The notes under the pieces are model-generated. The model did no database searches. It was not told the origin of the DNA and worked only from the letters and a program-made list of their open reading frames with translations. Shown here piece after piece: positions 8,549-16,548 of a stretch of 64,000 bases of DNA. This DNA is from Paracidovorax konjaci (GTDB lineage Bacteria > Pseudomonadota > Gammaproteobacteria > Burkholderiales > Burkholderiaceae_C): positions 62,001 through 126,000 of the forward strand of contig NZ_FOMQ01000003.1 in the NCBI RefSeq assembly GCF_900112675.1, given 5' to 3'. Each line of letters begins with the position of its first letter. The first letter of the stretch is position 1. The translations under genes and the position numbers were made by a program.

Positions 8549-9052
8549 TTGTCTGAAGGCATTAATCGCCATGAAGTGTTGAAGGTTCGAAAAGCGATGT
8601 GGCTGGGCATCCCGGTGAATTTCTTTTTGTTGGCTATTACTTTCTCATTTGGAGTGCCAGAATTTTTTGGAATAATGCATGATATTGAGTCGGGAGCGCC
8701 TGTTGTGAGAACATCGGTTGTTTTTCCTGGGTTTATTGTTGCGATGCCTTTGTGGATTCTCGTGCCATTTATTTCTATATTAAAAGCAATTCCTGTAAAT
8801 TGGAGAGGAATCGGCTTCCTTGTGAAATTGCTTAATATAAATATCTTTGCTATTGCTGTATTTATGATCGTTGGTATGCCTATTTTGACATTGGCACAAT
8901 ATCATTACATGCCAAAGCTTGGATACTCGAAATGTAATGAGCTACAAGGTCACCCAACCATGTGGTTCAACGACTGGGTCAAGAATCCAGAATGGTGCGT
9001 GCGAGGGAAAGATAGAGCCTGGGTTTTGCAGCAAGCTCAGGAAACAAAGTAG
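8549..9052 (+). CDS. Small four-helix membrane protein, possible immunity protein
   Basis: A 167-residue protein starting at TTG directly after the stop of the gene before it. Hydrophobic segments lie at about residues 18-40, 60-85 and 95-125, with a polar C-terminal tail carrying two Cys and several Trp (YSKCNELQGHPTMWFNDW, then EWC). It resembles the DUF1240 group of small membrane proteins as I remember it. Tight coupling to a membrane-active candidate toxin suggests an inner-membrane immunity function, as for colicin immunity proteins. The alternative is a two-gene membrane system of unknown purpose. Confidence 0.55.
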   Translation: MSEGINRHEVLKVRKAMWLGIPVNFFLLAITFSFGVPEFFGIMHDIESGAPVVRTSVVFPGFIVAMPLWILVPFISILKAIPVNWRGIGFLVKLLNINIFAIAVFMIVGMPILTLAQYHYMPKLGYSKCNELQGHPTMWFNDWVKNPEWCVRGKDRAWVLQQAQETK

Positions 9053-9142
9053 CGAATCGCCGCGGATTGAACTGCCCCCAGAGGTTGGAAAAATTCAAGA
9101 GGGCAGCTTATTCCTAGATTTAATGCCCATATCATTCAAAAC

Positions 9143-9162
9143 AAACACGCATTAGTGTGTTT
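9143..9162 (+). terminator. Weak hairpin after the membrane gene pair
   Basis: Stem AAACAC/GTGTTT with an 8-base loop, 91 bp after the stop of the possible immunity gene. The T tract is short, so termination is uncertain. Confidence 0.3.
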
Positions 9163-9217
9163 ACACCCGAAATAAGAAATTAGCATAATAAATTCAAAAC
9201 AATGACAAAGAGATTGA

Positions 9218-9880
9218 ATGTTAAATAACTTGATTGGATTTATCGGCATCTCAAAAGAGTGGAGCATAGCTATCTGCTCTGCATGCATAACGGCAGGGGC
9301 AATGTATTTTGTTGCAGACAAAATTTTATTTGCAGACCGAATTGCAGTAACAAATCAATATAAAAATGAAATTGACAATTTAAAATCAATTGCTCAAAAA
9401 CAAGACGGCAAGCTAGAGAGTTCCGCCCTAGCCTTAAAACAAAAAGACGCCCAGATTTTTGATCTCAAAAAAGAAATATCCATACTCAAGGATTTCGAAA
9501 ACGCGATCCCAGAATGGAAAAAGGCTTTGACCGAAGAAAGGGCAAAAGCTACCACTTTGCAGCTCAATATCAACCAAGCCCTTCAGAACTCCAACGATCT
9601 CAAGCAGGCTTTAGATAGCTGCAATAAAGAGAATGAGGAATTAAAAAACGGCAATGCCAGACTGAAATCCATCATTGCAATATACGCTCCCATGTTAGAA
9701 AAAAGAAATGAGCTAAAAGAGATTGAGAAAAATAAAGAACTTGCAGAAAACCACATTTCAGAACTTGAAAGAGACAACTCAGTCTTTGGCCACCTCAATG
9801 CGCCAAAAATTGCACAACTTAAGCGAATTTCATCAGAATATCAACAACAGATAATTCAACTGAGACAGTGCAACAAATGA
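9218..9880 (+). CDS. Membrane-anchored coiled-coil protein
   Basis: A 220-residue protein of unknown function. A single hydrophobic segment near residues 14-35 (ICSACITAGAMYFVADKIL) anchors it. From residue 45 to the end it is almost entirely heptad-like and rich in Lys, Glu, Gln and Leu, which predicts a long coiled coil facing the cytoplasm or periplasm. It has no enzyme motif. Codon use is AT-rich like the rest of the island. The gene stands alone between the membrane pair and the replication gene and is followed by a hairpin terminator. Confidence 0.65.
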   Translation: MLNNLIGFIGISKEWSIAICSACITAGAMYFVADKILFADRIAVTNQYKNEIDNLKSIAQKQDGKLESSALALKQKDAQIFDLKKEISILKDFENAIPEWKKALTEERAKATTLQLNINQALQNSNDLKQALDSCNKENEELKNGNARLKSIIAIYAPMLEKRNELKEIEKNKELAENHISELERDNSVFGHLNAPKIAQLKRISSEYQQQIIQLRQCNK

Positions 9881-9935
9881 AAATACAAGATTTGACTTTC
9901 TCTAATAAATTTCGTAAAAGATACAGAAGAAACGA

Positions 9936-9966
9936 AAATGCCTCCAGTTGGAAGCTAGAGGCATTT
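9936..9966 (+). terminator. Hairpin downstream of the coiled-coil gene
   Basis: Stem AAATGCCTC / GAGGCATTT with a 13-base loop lies 56 bp after the stop codon. It could terminate the coiled-coil gene, or be part of the antisense or leader control region of the replication gene that starts at 10092. Confidence 0.5.
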
Positions 9967-10091
9967 AGAAATTCAGGAAGAAAATGAGCTTTAGAGGGCC
10001 ATACCTGATGAGAATATTTAAACGCATTTAAATCTAATTGTCAAGGGTTTGCATTTAATTCCTGAATTTCGCAAGAAAATAAAGGATATTT

Positions 10092-11084
10092 ATGTTGACC
10101 AGTTTTATAACCTCTCTACCTGACAAGGTGAGAAGCACAGACGATTTTCAGTATGGGTGCAAATTCAGGAAGAAAGACAAGGCTCTGAGGCACTTGTATG
10201 TAGAGCTTCCCCAGTCCTATAAGAAATACATTGCCTTAGACATAGACAGACCTGGTGCAGCCTACTTCTGGGACAGCATTGGCCTCCCACCCCCGACCTT
10301 TATCATGGTCAATCCAGAGAATGCCCATTGCCACTATCTCTATGAGTTGAACACCCCTGTCTATTACACAGAGAAAGCCCGCAGAGCCCCACAGAAATTC
10401 TTTGAGGCCACAGACATAGCTCTCACCAACATGCTAGGGGCCGATCTAGGCTACGTCGGTCACTTCGTCAAAAACCCTCTCCACCCCCACTGGCGCCTCA
10501 TCCACCACCCAGCCAGGTACGACCTGGAAGACTTCAAGGAGTGGGGAGTCGATCTCAGGGGCCATAAGCACAAGCAGCGCCTCATAGAGTCACCAGGGGG
10601 CCGAAACACCACCCTCTTCCACACTTTGAGGCACTGGGCCTACCGAGACGTCTTGCAGCAGGGTTCCTATGAGCTTTTTCAGCAAGATGTGGACGCCAAG
10701 GCACTCTCCCTCAATGGAGCCTTCCTTGACTGCGACAAAGGCACTCTCCCCGCCAAAGAAGTGCTCTCCACGGCCAGATCTGTTGGCACTTGGACATGGA
10801 GGCACAGGGCCACCATAGGGCAGCAGAAGAACCGTGGGGTCATGCAACTACCAGCGGACATGTCCAAGAAGGCCAAGCAGGCTGCTGGAGCTTCCTATGC
10901 ACATGCCAACAACTCTGCCAAGCAGTCCACCAAGGAAGCAGTCCTTCAAGCAGCGATTGCCTTGAAGGCAGCAGGCACTCCTGTCACGCAGCAATCTGTA
11001 GCGATCCGTGCTGACGTGTCATTGCCCACAGTTCGAAGACTATGGAACGAAGTAGATACCCAGCTTGGACTTTATAAGAAGTGA
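10092..11084 (+). CDS. ColE2-type plasmid replication initiator
   Basis: A 330-residue replicase-family protein. In this family the Rep protein binds the origin and also makes the primer. Visible signatures are ALDIDRPGAAYFW, then FIMVNPENAHCHYLYEL, then VKNPLHPHW, and the PriCT-like GGRNTTLFHTLRHWAYR. A C-terminal helix-turn-helix (QQSVAIRADVSLPTVRRLW) would contact origin DNA. AAAGGA sits just before the ATG. Length fits ColE2/ColE3 Rep proteins. Its presence shows that the island derives from a theta-replicating plasmid. Whether it is still active while integrated is unknown; an active chromosomal origin would normally be harmful, so its expression is probably low. Confidence 0.85.
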   Translation: MLTSFITSLPDKVRSTDDFQYGCKFRKKDKALRHLYVELPQSYKKYIALDIDRPGAAYFWDSIGLPPPTFIMVNPENAHCHYLYELNTPVYYTEKARRAPQKFFEATDIALTNMLGADLGYVGHFVKNPLHPHWRLIHHPARYDLEDFKEWGVDLRGHKHKQRLIESPGGRNTTLFHTLRHWAYRDVLQQGSYELFQQDVDAKALSLNGAFLDCDKGTLPAKEVLSTARSVGTWTWRHRATIGQQKNRGVMQLPADMSKKAKQAAGASYAHANNSAKQSTKEAVLQAAIALKAAGTPVTQQSVAIRADVSLPTVRRLWNEVDTQLGLYKK

Positions 11085-11374
11085 ACATTAAAAGCGGCGA
11101 AGGAAATTTATTTGCTTTCGCAAATAGTCTTTCTTTGCTGATGTACTCTTATTTAATTCTCTTGACGATGTACTTAGTTGAAAAATCAACTATATGATCA
11201 TTTTGGTGCTATCAGATATATACCCATTTATGGGTTATCCCAGCAACCAGAATTCCAAAGGACTTCCAACCTGAATTCCTGATCCCGACAGGGCATCATC
11301 AAAGAAAGAGCTGTCCGCAGGACCAAAGCAAGAAGATAAAGAAAAATTGGCGCACGACGCTTAGGAAGCATTTT
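11085..11374. other. Gene-free region with possible ColE2-like origin
   Basis: No gene is seen between the rep stop and the protease gene. The stretch holds a perfect hairpin TAGTTGA/TCAACTA at 11175-11192, the element TATCAGATA at 11210-11218 and a hairpin ACCCAT/ATGGGT at 11222-11235. ColE2-family origins lie just downstream of rep, and I recall a similar TATCAGATA element in them. The origin call is therefore by position and partial resemblance. Confidence 0.4.
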
Positions 11375-12256
11375 TCAAAGATGAATATTTTTCATCTCCA
11401 ACTCAATCCCACTCAAAATCTCCGTCAACAATCTAGTTCTTCTTTCAGTAGCATGCATTGCACCTTCCACGATTGACCTCACCAGGATTCGTGGATCAAG
11501 TGTCTGAGCCAGAACCTTGTTCAAACCTTTAGTGGTTCCAAAGTCTCTTCCAACCTCTGCATGCAGCAATTTTCGAAGATTTCCCTTTGACAATCCAGGG
11601 AATTTATCAAAAACTTTTTGAGGGTGTAGAAATTTCATTAACACAGGAGCAATCAGCATCTCAACGTGGTCGTATTCGGAGAAGTGCTGGATGCTCTTTC
11701 CCGATTCGATAAACGCACCCGTCTTAAGTAGCTCCTCAATAATTCTCGCGCCTTCTTCTTCAACGACTCCGGCTGGCACCTCATCTGCGTAGCCATAGTA
11801 GAAAGGGGTTGGAAGGGGTTTTTCCAAGGCAGGCCGAGCAACAGCAGCCATTGAATGGCAGAACGATGCTACGACTGTGGAATGCCCTGCCGCAGCAATC
11901 GTGATCGTCTCCAGCGCAGCATTGAAGTCAGTCCAGCTTAGAAACTCACCAGAAGGCAGCTCAAGCCCTCGCTGCTTGTCGCCATGGCCTTCAAAGAAAA
12001 TCAGCGGCGATGTCGTGGCATTGCACTCCTGCTCGATGAGTTTGAACAGTTCGGATAGCTCATTCAAGGTTTTTGCGCTACGAAGAAAAACCTGCTTTGA
12101 AATGAATGGAGCTTGCTCAGGCATTAGAGCCAAAATTTCATCTCTAACCTTTTCATGCTTCCCTCTTCCTGTCTGAAGGTCACCATCCTTCAGGAAATCT
12201 ATCAAGAAGATCCGATTGGCAGGAGCAGCAGTGCAGCGAGAAATTTTTAAGTTCAT
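11375..12256 (-). CDS. Caspase-fold (CHAT-like) cysteine protease
   Basis: A 293-residue protein. Residues 84-92 read PLIFFEGHGD and 127-135 read VVASFCHSM. A beta strand ending in HG and, about 42 residues later, a hydrophobic strand ending in Cys is the catalytic dyad pattern of caspase, metacaspase and CHAT peptidases; here His91 and Cys133. The rest, to residue 293, is helical without another known domain. The ATG at 12256 has AAGG upstream. In bacteria such proteases often belong to anti-phage or cell-suicide systems, activated by a partner sensor. A single-domain enzyme next to small unknown genes on the same strand fits that, but no known system is recognised. Confidence 0.6.
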   Translation of the reverse strand: MNLKISRCTAAPANRIFLIDFLKDGDLQTGRGKHEKVRDEILALMPEQAPFISKQVFLRSAKTLNELSELFKLIEQECNATTSPLIFFEGHGDKQRGLELPSGEFLSWTDFNAALETITIAAAGHSTVVASFCHSMAAVARPALEKPLPTPFYYGYADEVPAGVVEEEGARIIEELLKTGAFIESGKSIQHFSEYDHVEMLIAPVLMKFLHPQKVFDKFPGLSKGNLRKLLHAEVGRDFGTTKGLNKVLAQTLDPRILVRSIVEGAMHATERRTRLLTEILSGIELEMKNIHL

Positions 12257-12309
12257 ATTTAAACCTTCACATTGGAGTGATTGAAATAAAAATCGCCATA
12301 CCAGTATTC

Positions 12310-12531
12310 TTAGCTCAACGACTTTGTATAGAGCCTCATCATCCACTCAGGAAGTCCCCATATTTCAGGACAACGGCGAGAAAAGTACATTCTTTCTCTT
12401 GCCAAGCGAATCATTCCCTCCATATGCTCAGGTGGGCAATGCTCCAAAAACAAGAAATAGCGTGGCTTCCACTCACGTCTGACAAGCCACATCCAGAGCA
12501 CCAGAGGCAATCGACACAAAAATTTTATCAT
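12310..12531 (-). CDS. Small hydrophobic hypothetical protein
   Basis: A 73-residue frame 53 bp upstream of the protease gene on the same strand. It starts MIKFLCRLPLVLWMWLV, a hydrophobic N-terminus, and continues with basic and aromatic residues (RREWKPRYFLFLEHCPPEH). No family is recognised. It may be a small membrane-associated partner of the protease or simply an open frame; the AT-rich codon choice and clean spacing favour a gene modestly. Confidence 0.4.
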   Translation of the reverse strand: MIKFLCRLPLVLWMWLVRREWKPRYFLFLEHCPPEHMEGMIRLARERMYFSRRCPEIWGLPEWMMRLYTKSLS

Positions 12532-12561
12532 TACCTACATCTACCATGCAAGTAATGAATG

Positions 12562-12762
12562 TCAAGCCCTCCAGCCCTGCTCAATAACACCGCATTCAAC
12601 TGCACATATTTTCGTTATCAATTCTTCTTTGGTGATATTACCCATCGCAAATGGGCTCTCTTTAATATCAAGAGCCAAAAGCCTTTCCCTCAATTTTGAC
12701 TCACTCCAGTTAGCATATTTCGCTCTGCACTTCTGATTGCATTCCTGAACATCTTTCTTCAT
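12562..12762 (-). CDS. Small hypothetical protein with SAP-like helix pair
   Basis: A 66-residue protein starting at an ATG preceded by GAGGTGAG at 9 bases. The N-terminus has a Cys-rich helix (VQECNQKCRAKY). The pattern LRERLLALDI and then ITKEELITKI, with two short helices and a conserved-looking turn, is loosely like the SAP DNA-binding motif; this is a weak resemblance. It is on the same strand as the downstream small gene and protease, and a bidirectional terminator separates it from the gene before it. Confidence 0.45.
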   Translation of the reverse strand: MKKDVQECNQKCRAKYANWSESKLRERLLALDIKESPFAMGNITKEELITKICAVECGVIEQGWRA

Positions 12763-12791
12763 CACATCTAACTCACCTCGCAATTATCAAT

Positions 12792-12818
12792 AAAAAAAGC
12801 ACCCGAAGGTGCTTTTTT
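12792..12818. terminator. Bidirectional terminator
   Basis: Stem AAAGCACC/GGTGCTTT with loop CGAA and A and T tracts on both sides. It ends the gene whose stop codon begins at its right edge (12820 on the minus strand) and insulates the next small gene. Confidence 0.8.
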
Positions 12819-13153
12819 CATTTCTTCATCCATTCTTCAAAAATTTCCCTCAAGCCTGCATGTCGAAGAATCATTGATTCGCAGAATTCAGGATTCTCTT
12901 CCAAGAACTGATAGAGTGGGTACTTGTCAGGCTCAATCACCAAGCCCTCTTTATTCACATCAATGATCAGGTCCGCAAACTGGGGCGGTGGGCCGATAAT
13001 AATCAAGTTAGGATATGCCAAAGCGATCAGCGTGTCGCCAATTGTCTTGTTGGTGTCCTTGCGAAAAAGTGGATCAACGTGGGCTTCAAAAAATGCCAGA
13101 TAGATGGTCATGATGTCCATGTGTGGTGCTAGTACATATTCGCACCCCAGCAA
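12818..13153 (-). CDS. Hypothetical protein
   Basis: A protein of up to 111 residues if the TTG at 13153 is used, or 100 if the ATG at 13120 is used; neither has a clear ribosome site. Composition is balanced (IYLAFFEAHVDPLFRKD, then LIALAYPNLIIIGPPP) and looks like a folded alpha/beta protein. I do not recognise a family. It lies between the zinc-ribbon membrane gene and a terminator, and may be cotranscribed with the former. Confidence 0.55.
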   Translation of the reverse strand: MLGCEYVLAPHMDIMTIYLAFFEAHVDPLFRKDTNKTIGDTLIALAYPNLIIIGPPPQFADLIIDVNKEGLVIEPDKYPLYQFLEENPEFCESMILRHAGLREIFEEWMKK

Positions 13154-13226
13154 GGTTCTGGCAGAAGCTCTTTTGCAGCATCTCTTTTCCTCAATAAGTT
13201 GCCCCCATTCTATGGGGGCGTCTTGA

Positions 13227-13661
13227 TCAGCTCAAGAAGGTGTGACCGCAGCGGTGGCAGAAGAAGCCGCTGTCATACAGAGCCTTCCATTTGGGGAACT
13301 CCACTTTGTAGACTGCCGACTTCCTGCGATAGCTCCAGACTGCATGTGCAAATACAGCCCAGAGTGCCAAGTTCATGTAGCGGAAGATCGCGTCAGGACC
13401 GCTGGCCGCAAGCCACGGCGAACTCACCAGAGGCAGCACGCCCAGAGCAAACACAGCCCAGAGCGCCGGCTTCTTCGGAGGGCTGAAGCGCTGCGCAAGA
13501 CTGGTCTGGCTCACACCGTTCATGGTGCCCACGTAGCCTGTCGCACCACTCCCCAGACCCACCCCCGTCACCGTGCCAGAACTAAGGGAGGTGCCGCTAT
13601 CCAGAATGACACGGACGGACTGCACATGGTCGCTGCCGCACTTGGGACATTGGATACCCAT
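13227..13661 (-). CDS. Zinc-ribbon membrane protein
   Basis: A 144-residue protein with a split zinc ribbon: the N-terminal knuckle CPKC at residues 5-8 and the C-terminal knuckle CHRC near residue 135, which can form one Cys4 site. Between them are a Gly/Ser/Thr-rich segment and two hydrophobic helices (ALWAVFALGVLPLV and LALWAVFAHAVW). Proteins of this layout occur widely in proteobacteria without known function. Both knuckles would be cytoplasmic if the two helices form a hairpin. A GC-rich hairpin follows at 13201-13219. Confidence 0.7.
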   Translation of the reverse strand: MGIQCPKCGSDHVQSVRVILDSGTSLSSGTVTGVGLGSGATGYVGTMNGVSQTSLAQRFSPPKKPALWAVFALGVLPLVSSPWLAASGPDAIFRYMNLALWAVFAHAVWSYRRKSAVYKVEFPKWKALYDSGFFCHRCGHTFLS

Positions 13662-13705
13662 TTCTATCTCGCTTTCTTGATTGGCTTGTCTACATGAACC
13701 GGCAG

Positions 13706-14437
13706 TTACTTGGCTGCACGCTTCACAGCTAGATTGCTAGCCACGGTGGATTGCGGGTTGCCGTACAAGGTAGCTAAAACGTCCCAGAAGGCAGTAGAGC
13801 TAGCTGGGCCGTCACCGCCGAAACCGTCAAAGTGGTAGGCAAGGCCAAGGGCATGGCCGAACTCGTGGGTCACGACGTCTTGGGTCACATCGCAGCGGCC
13901 ATTGCCCAGATTCACATAGACAGGACTGGAGCCAATGCCGTTCTGGTTGTCTGGCTGAGTTGGATTGCCGACGTTGGGGCCGGTAGCCACGTTCGCGCAG
14001 AAGCCTGCATAGTTCGTGGAACCCACTGGCACATACGAGGTGCCATAGCTCACACGGATGAAGTTGCCACTCGCAGGCAGGGTGTCGGTAGCCTCCATGA
14101 CCAAGGAGCCAGAGAGCTTTGCGTTGATCTGGGCAATGGAGGTGCGAACCTTGGCCGCGTAGTCTTGCTCAGTGGCCGTAGCAGGAACTGGCGCATACAC
14201 GGCAACCTTCTGGGCAGGGGTTCCAGACCAGCGCCATGTGCCAGCAGGCCGGTTGCCCGGCAAGAAGTCAATGTTGCTGGATTTCACATAGGCCGCGACT
14301 TGCGCATCGGAGGCCGCCGCGTTGTCCTCTCCGGTGGGCTGTGCAGATTCTGCGCTGCCGTCGCTTCCTCCCCCACCACATGCCACCAGGCTCATCACCA
14401 AGACGCTGGCTGCTGCCAGCTTCAGACCGAGATGCAT
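13706..14437 (-). CDS. Lipoprotein metalloprotease (HExxHxxGxxH)
   Basis: A 243-residue secreted lipoprotein. Residues 1-20 form a signal peptide ending in the lipobox LVAC, so Cys20 would carry the lipid. A Gly/Ser-rich linker follows. The motif HEFGHALGLAYH is the zinc site of metzincin-type metallopeptidases, with Glu as catalytic base and three His ligands. The C-terminal part is short. It probably acts in the periplasm or at the outer membrane. The gene is divergent from the XRE regulator at 14567, across an inverted repeat, so that protein may repress it. This combination of a secreted protease and a phage-type repressor is unusual. Confidence 0.75.
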   Translation of the reverse strand: MHLGLKLAAASVLVMSLVACGGGGSDGSAESAQPTGEDNAAASDAQVAAYVKSSNIDFLPGNRPAGTWRWSGTPAQKVAVYAPVPATATEQDYAAKVRTSIAQINAKLSGSLVMEATDTLPASGNFIRVSYGTSYVPVGSTNYAGFCANVATGPNVGNPTQPDNQNGIGSSPVYVNLGNGRCDVTQDVVTHEFGHALGLAYHFDGFGGDGPASSTAFWDVLATLYGNPQSTVASNLAVKRAAK

Positions 14438-14523
14438 CTTTGCTACTTTCGTTAGAGAACTTTGGGCACCAACCAGACTTTTCAGGTTGATACACAACTC
14501 TAACGCATGTTCATCTTTGAAGG

Positions 14524-14547
14524 TTGACAAACAACCATTGGGGTTGT
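14524..14547. promoter_or_regulatory. Candidate operator between protease and XRE gene
   Basis: Inverted repeat ACAACC (14531-14536) and GGTTGT (14542-14547), within a longer TGACAA to TTGTCA symmetry. TTGACA at 14524-14529 could be the -35 box of the XRE gene. A repressor bound here would block both divergent genes. Confidence 0.5.
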
Positions 14548-14566
14548 CAGAGAACTTGGAGTGAGC

Positions 14567-14923
14567 ATGAGCCCTGAGAACAACCAACACGGAGAGCTAT
14601 TCAAAAGCATCGGGCGCACGCTTGCCCAGCGCAGAGAAGCTAAGGGCATGACCCAAGACCAAGTATCGGAAGCCCTTCATATCGGCACAGAGGCTGTGTC
14701 CCGCATGGAGCGAGGGATCACCATGCCCACGGTGCAGCGTCTGGCAGAGTTGGCCGAAATCTATGAGTGCGGCATCGATGAGCTACTGATTGCCAGCAGC
14801 ACGAGGACCAGCGACCAGGCCGAGCTGATCTCTCAGATTCTTCATACCCTTCCAGAAGCCGACAGAGCCATGATTGTTGAGGTAGTACAGAAGATTGCAG
14901 CTAGATTGAAGGATAGACTGTAA
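14567..14923 (+). CDS. XRE-family helix-turn-helix regulator
   Basis: A 118-residue protein with an N-terminal Cro/CI-type domain at about residues 12-68 (GRTLAQRREAKGMTQDQVSE, then EAVSRMERG, then PTVQRLAELAEIYE) and a short helical C-terminus that may dimerise it. The ATG at 14567 is preceded by TTGGAG; a GTG six bases upstream is the alternative start. By position it probably represses itself and the divergent metalloprotease gene. Signals for relief of repression are unknown. Confidence 0.85.
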   Translation: MSPENNQHGELFKSIGRTLAQRREAKGMTQDQVSEALHIGTEAVSRMERGITMPTVQRLAELAEIYECGIDELLIASSTRTSDQAELISQILHTLPEADRAMIVEVVQKIAARLKDRL

Positions 14924-15014
14924 AAACCTTACTATTTTTATCGCTCATAACCGCAATCCAATAAAACGTAGTTATCCAAAAATTTCAGGAATATTTTAAA
15001 ACCAACATCAAATC

Positions 15015-16030
15015 ATGAGCCCTATCTCATCCAGATTTCAGAGACTCGAACCACTAAGCATTGGACAACGCATTTCTATTGCACTTGCAGCGCTGCGTTT
15101 CTTTTCACCATTGAATTATGAGGAAAATTGCGTAAAACTAGGAATGGAAGCAGGCAAAAAATCTACAAGACCATTTTCTGGAATGGATTTCGTGAGATTC
15201 CTTAGCGTACCAGGTGTTCTTCCTGAAAGCATATTAACCGATCCAAACCGTCACTATCAACGCATTGATGAATTGCTCCGATCCCTTGATCGCTCAGGAT
15301 TTCTTTCTTACCAGGGCTGCGGGCAAAGCCCTTTTCTCGGGAGCATTTACTATACATTCCGAGAAATGACAGAGAAAGAAAAATCAGGGGCTCTATTTCT
15401 GGGCCGTGCTTTAGGCCCCTCTTTCCTTCACTGGGCTTATAAAAATGGAACATATCAAATTACCGGCGCTACTGAAAATGGCGATCGTCATGCGGGAACT
15501 GCCATAGCTATTGCTCCACGCTGGCTAATGACTTGTGCGCATGTAGTAAACGACATGCAAGTCGACCTAGACCAAAATTCAAATGGTAAAGAATTCAAAA
15601 TAATTAAACAAATACCACACCACTCTGTTGATGTGGCAATCATTGAAGTTGATCGGGATTTGCAAGTAGTGCAAGGTTTAAACTTCAAAGATCCCAGTAT
15701 TGGAGAGCGCGTTTATACATTTGGCTACCCGAGAATTCCTCTTTCTAGAGAAGCGTCATTGGTTATGCAGGGTGGCGAGGTATCAGTAGAGGAGATAAGA
15801 TCATTCAAAATGGAAAGTTTTTTCTCTTTTCTGCCATTGCACGCCCCGGAAATAGTGGCGGGCCAATTATTTCGGAAGATGGCCATGTAGTTGGGATAGT
15901 TTCGAGAGAACTATCTGAGAACGACCCACTCAAGCAACCATTTCATGCAGGAATATCTGCATCGATTCTTGACAGTGCAATCCAGGAACTCGGTTGTCCT
16001 ATCACGCTTCCGCTCGAGAATTGGCAGTAG
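15015..16030 (+). pseudogene. Trypsin-like serine protease, frameshifted before the catalytic Ser
   Basis: Frame 1 (15015-15890) encodes about 140 residues of an unknown N-terminal domain and then a trypsin fold: TAIAIAPRWLMTCAHVV holds the catalytic His and VDVAIIEVD the catalytic Asp. The Ser motif GNSGGPI lies in the next frame, from about 15846, and that frame runs through VVGIVSRE to a stop at 16030. The frames join at a T6 run (15818-15823): one more T would make a continuous protein of about 338 residues. So either the gene has lost a T, or the sequence has an error, or slippage restores it. Such standalone proteases with extra N-terminal domains occur in bacterial defence loci, but the role here is unknown. 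Confidence 0.75.
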
Positions 16031-16140
16031 TCGCTTGGCCGACCTCCTAGACATAATTCCCATATAACGTGAATGGCGCGGAGCCACGAATATTGCCACA
16101 ACGGGTATAGTGAACAACGCTTCTGAACTTCAAGCAACCT

Positions 16141-16299
16141 ATGCAAGTCACCAACCAGAGCAAGCCATTGACCAACAACCAAGAAAAAGTCTTATCGCAA
16201 TGGATCAAAAATCAGCCCCTCTACAAAGAGCAAGATCCTCCAAGTAACAGGGGGCTCTCATCAGAGCAGGCAGACGCCATCATTTCTATCCGTAAGTGA
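16141..16299 (+). CDS. Possible small protein
   Basis: A 52-residue frame in the 518-bp stretch between the broken protease and the next gene. It begins MQVTNQSKPLTNNQEKVLSQ, is Gln-rich and hydrophilic, and is followed within 25 bp by a strong terminator, which is the main reason to suspect a transcript. No family or ribosome site is recognised. Besides it, this stretch holds only a 29-codon frame at 16381. Confidence 0.3.
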   Translation: MQVTNQSKPLTNNQEKVLSQWIKNQPLYKEQDPPSNRGLSSEQADAIISIRK

Positions 16300-16324
16300 A
16301 TCTCAGCACAGACAAATCACTAAG

Positions 16325-16346
16325 AAGCACCTTCGGGTGCTTTTTT
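16325..16346 (+). terminator. Rho-independent terminator
   Basis: Stem AAGCACC/GGTGCTT with the stable tetraloop TTCG and a T tract. It shares its stem with hairpins at 12792, 17331 and 18088. Confidence 0.85.
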
Positions 16347-16548
16347 ATTGTCTTGCTTATGCAGGCTACAATCCACAGTCATGTTTGAAATCAAATTAAC
16401 AATATTTCTGCTTGATCAAGACTTAGGCATCGACAACATAGACAAGTGGAAAGCACCCAATAATTCTTAGGTGCCGTTCTACCTTGGCATTACGCCAGTG
16501 GAAGGCTTGACCTTCCCTCCGATAGCTATGAAGCAGGCGGCAAGCACC

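Noticed and set aside
8919-9155. Overlapping 78-codon frame after the possible immunity gene
   Set aside because: It mostly overlaps the immunity frame in another phase and has no start signal or recognisable content.
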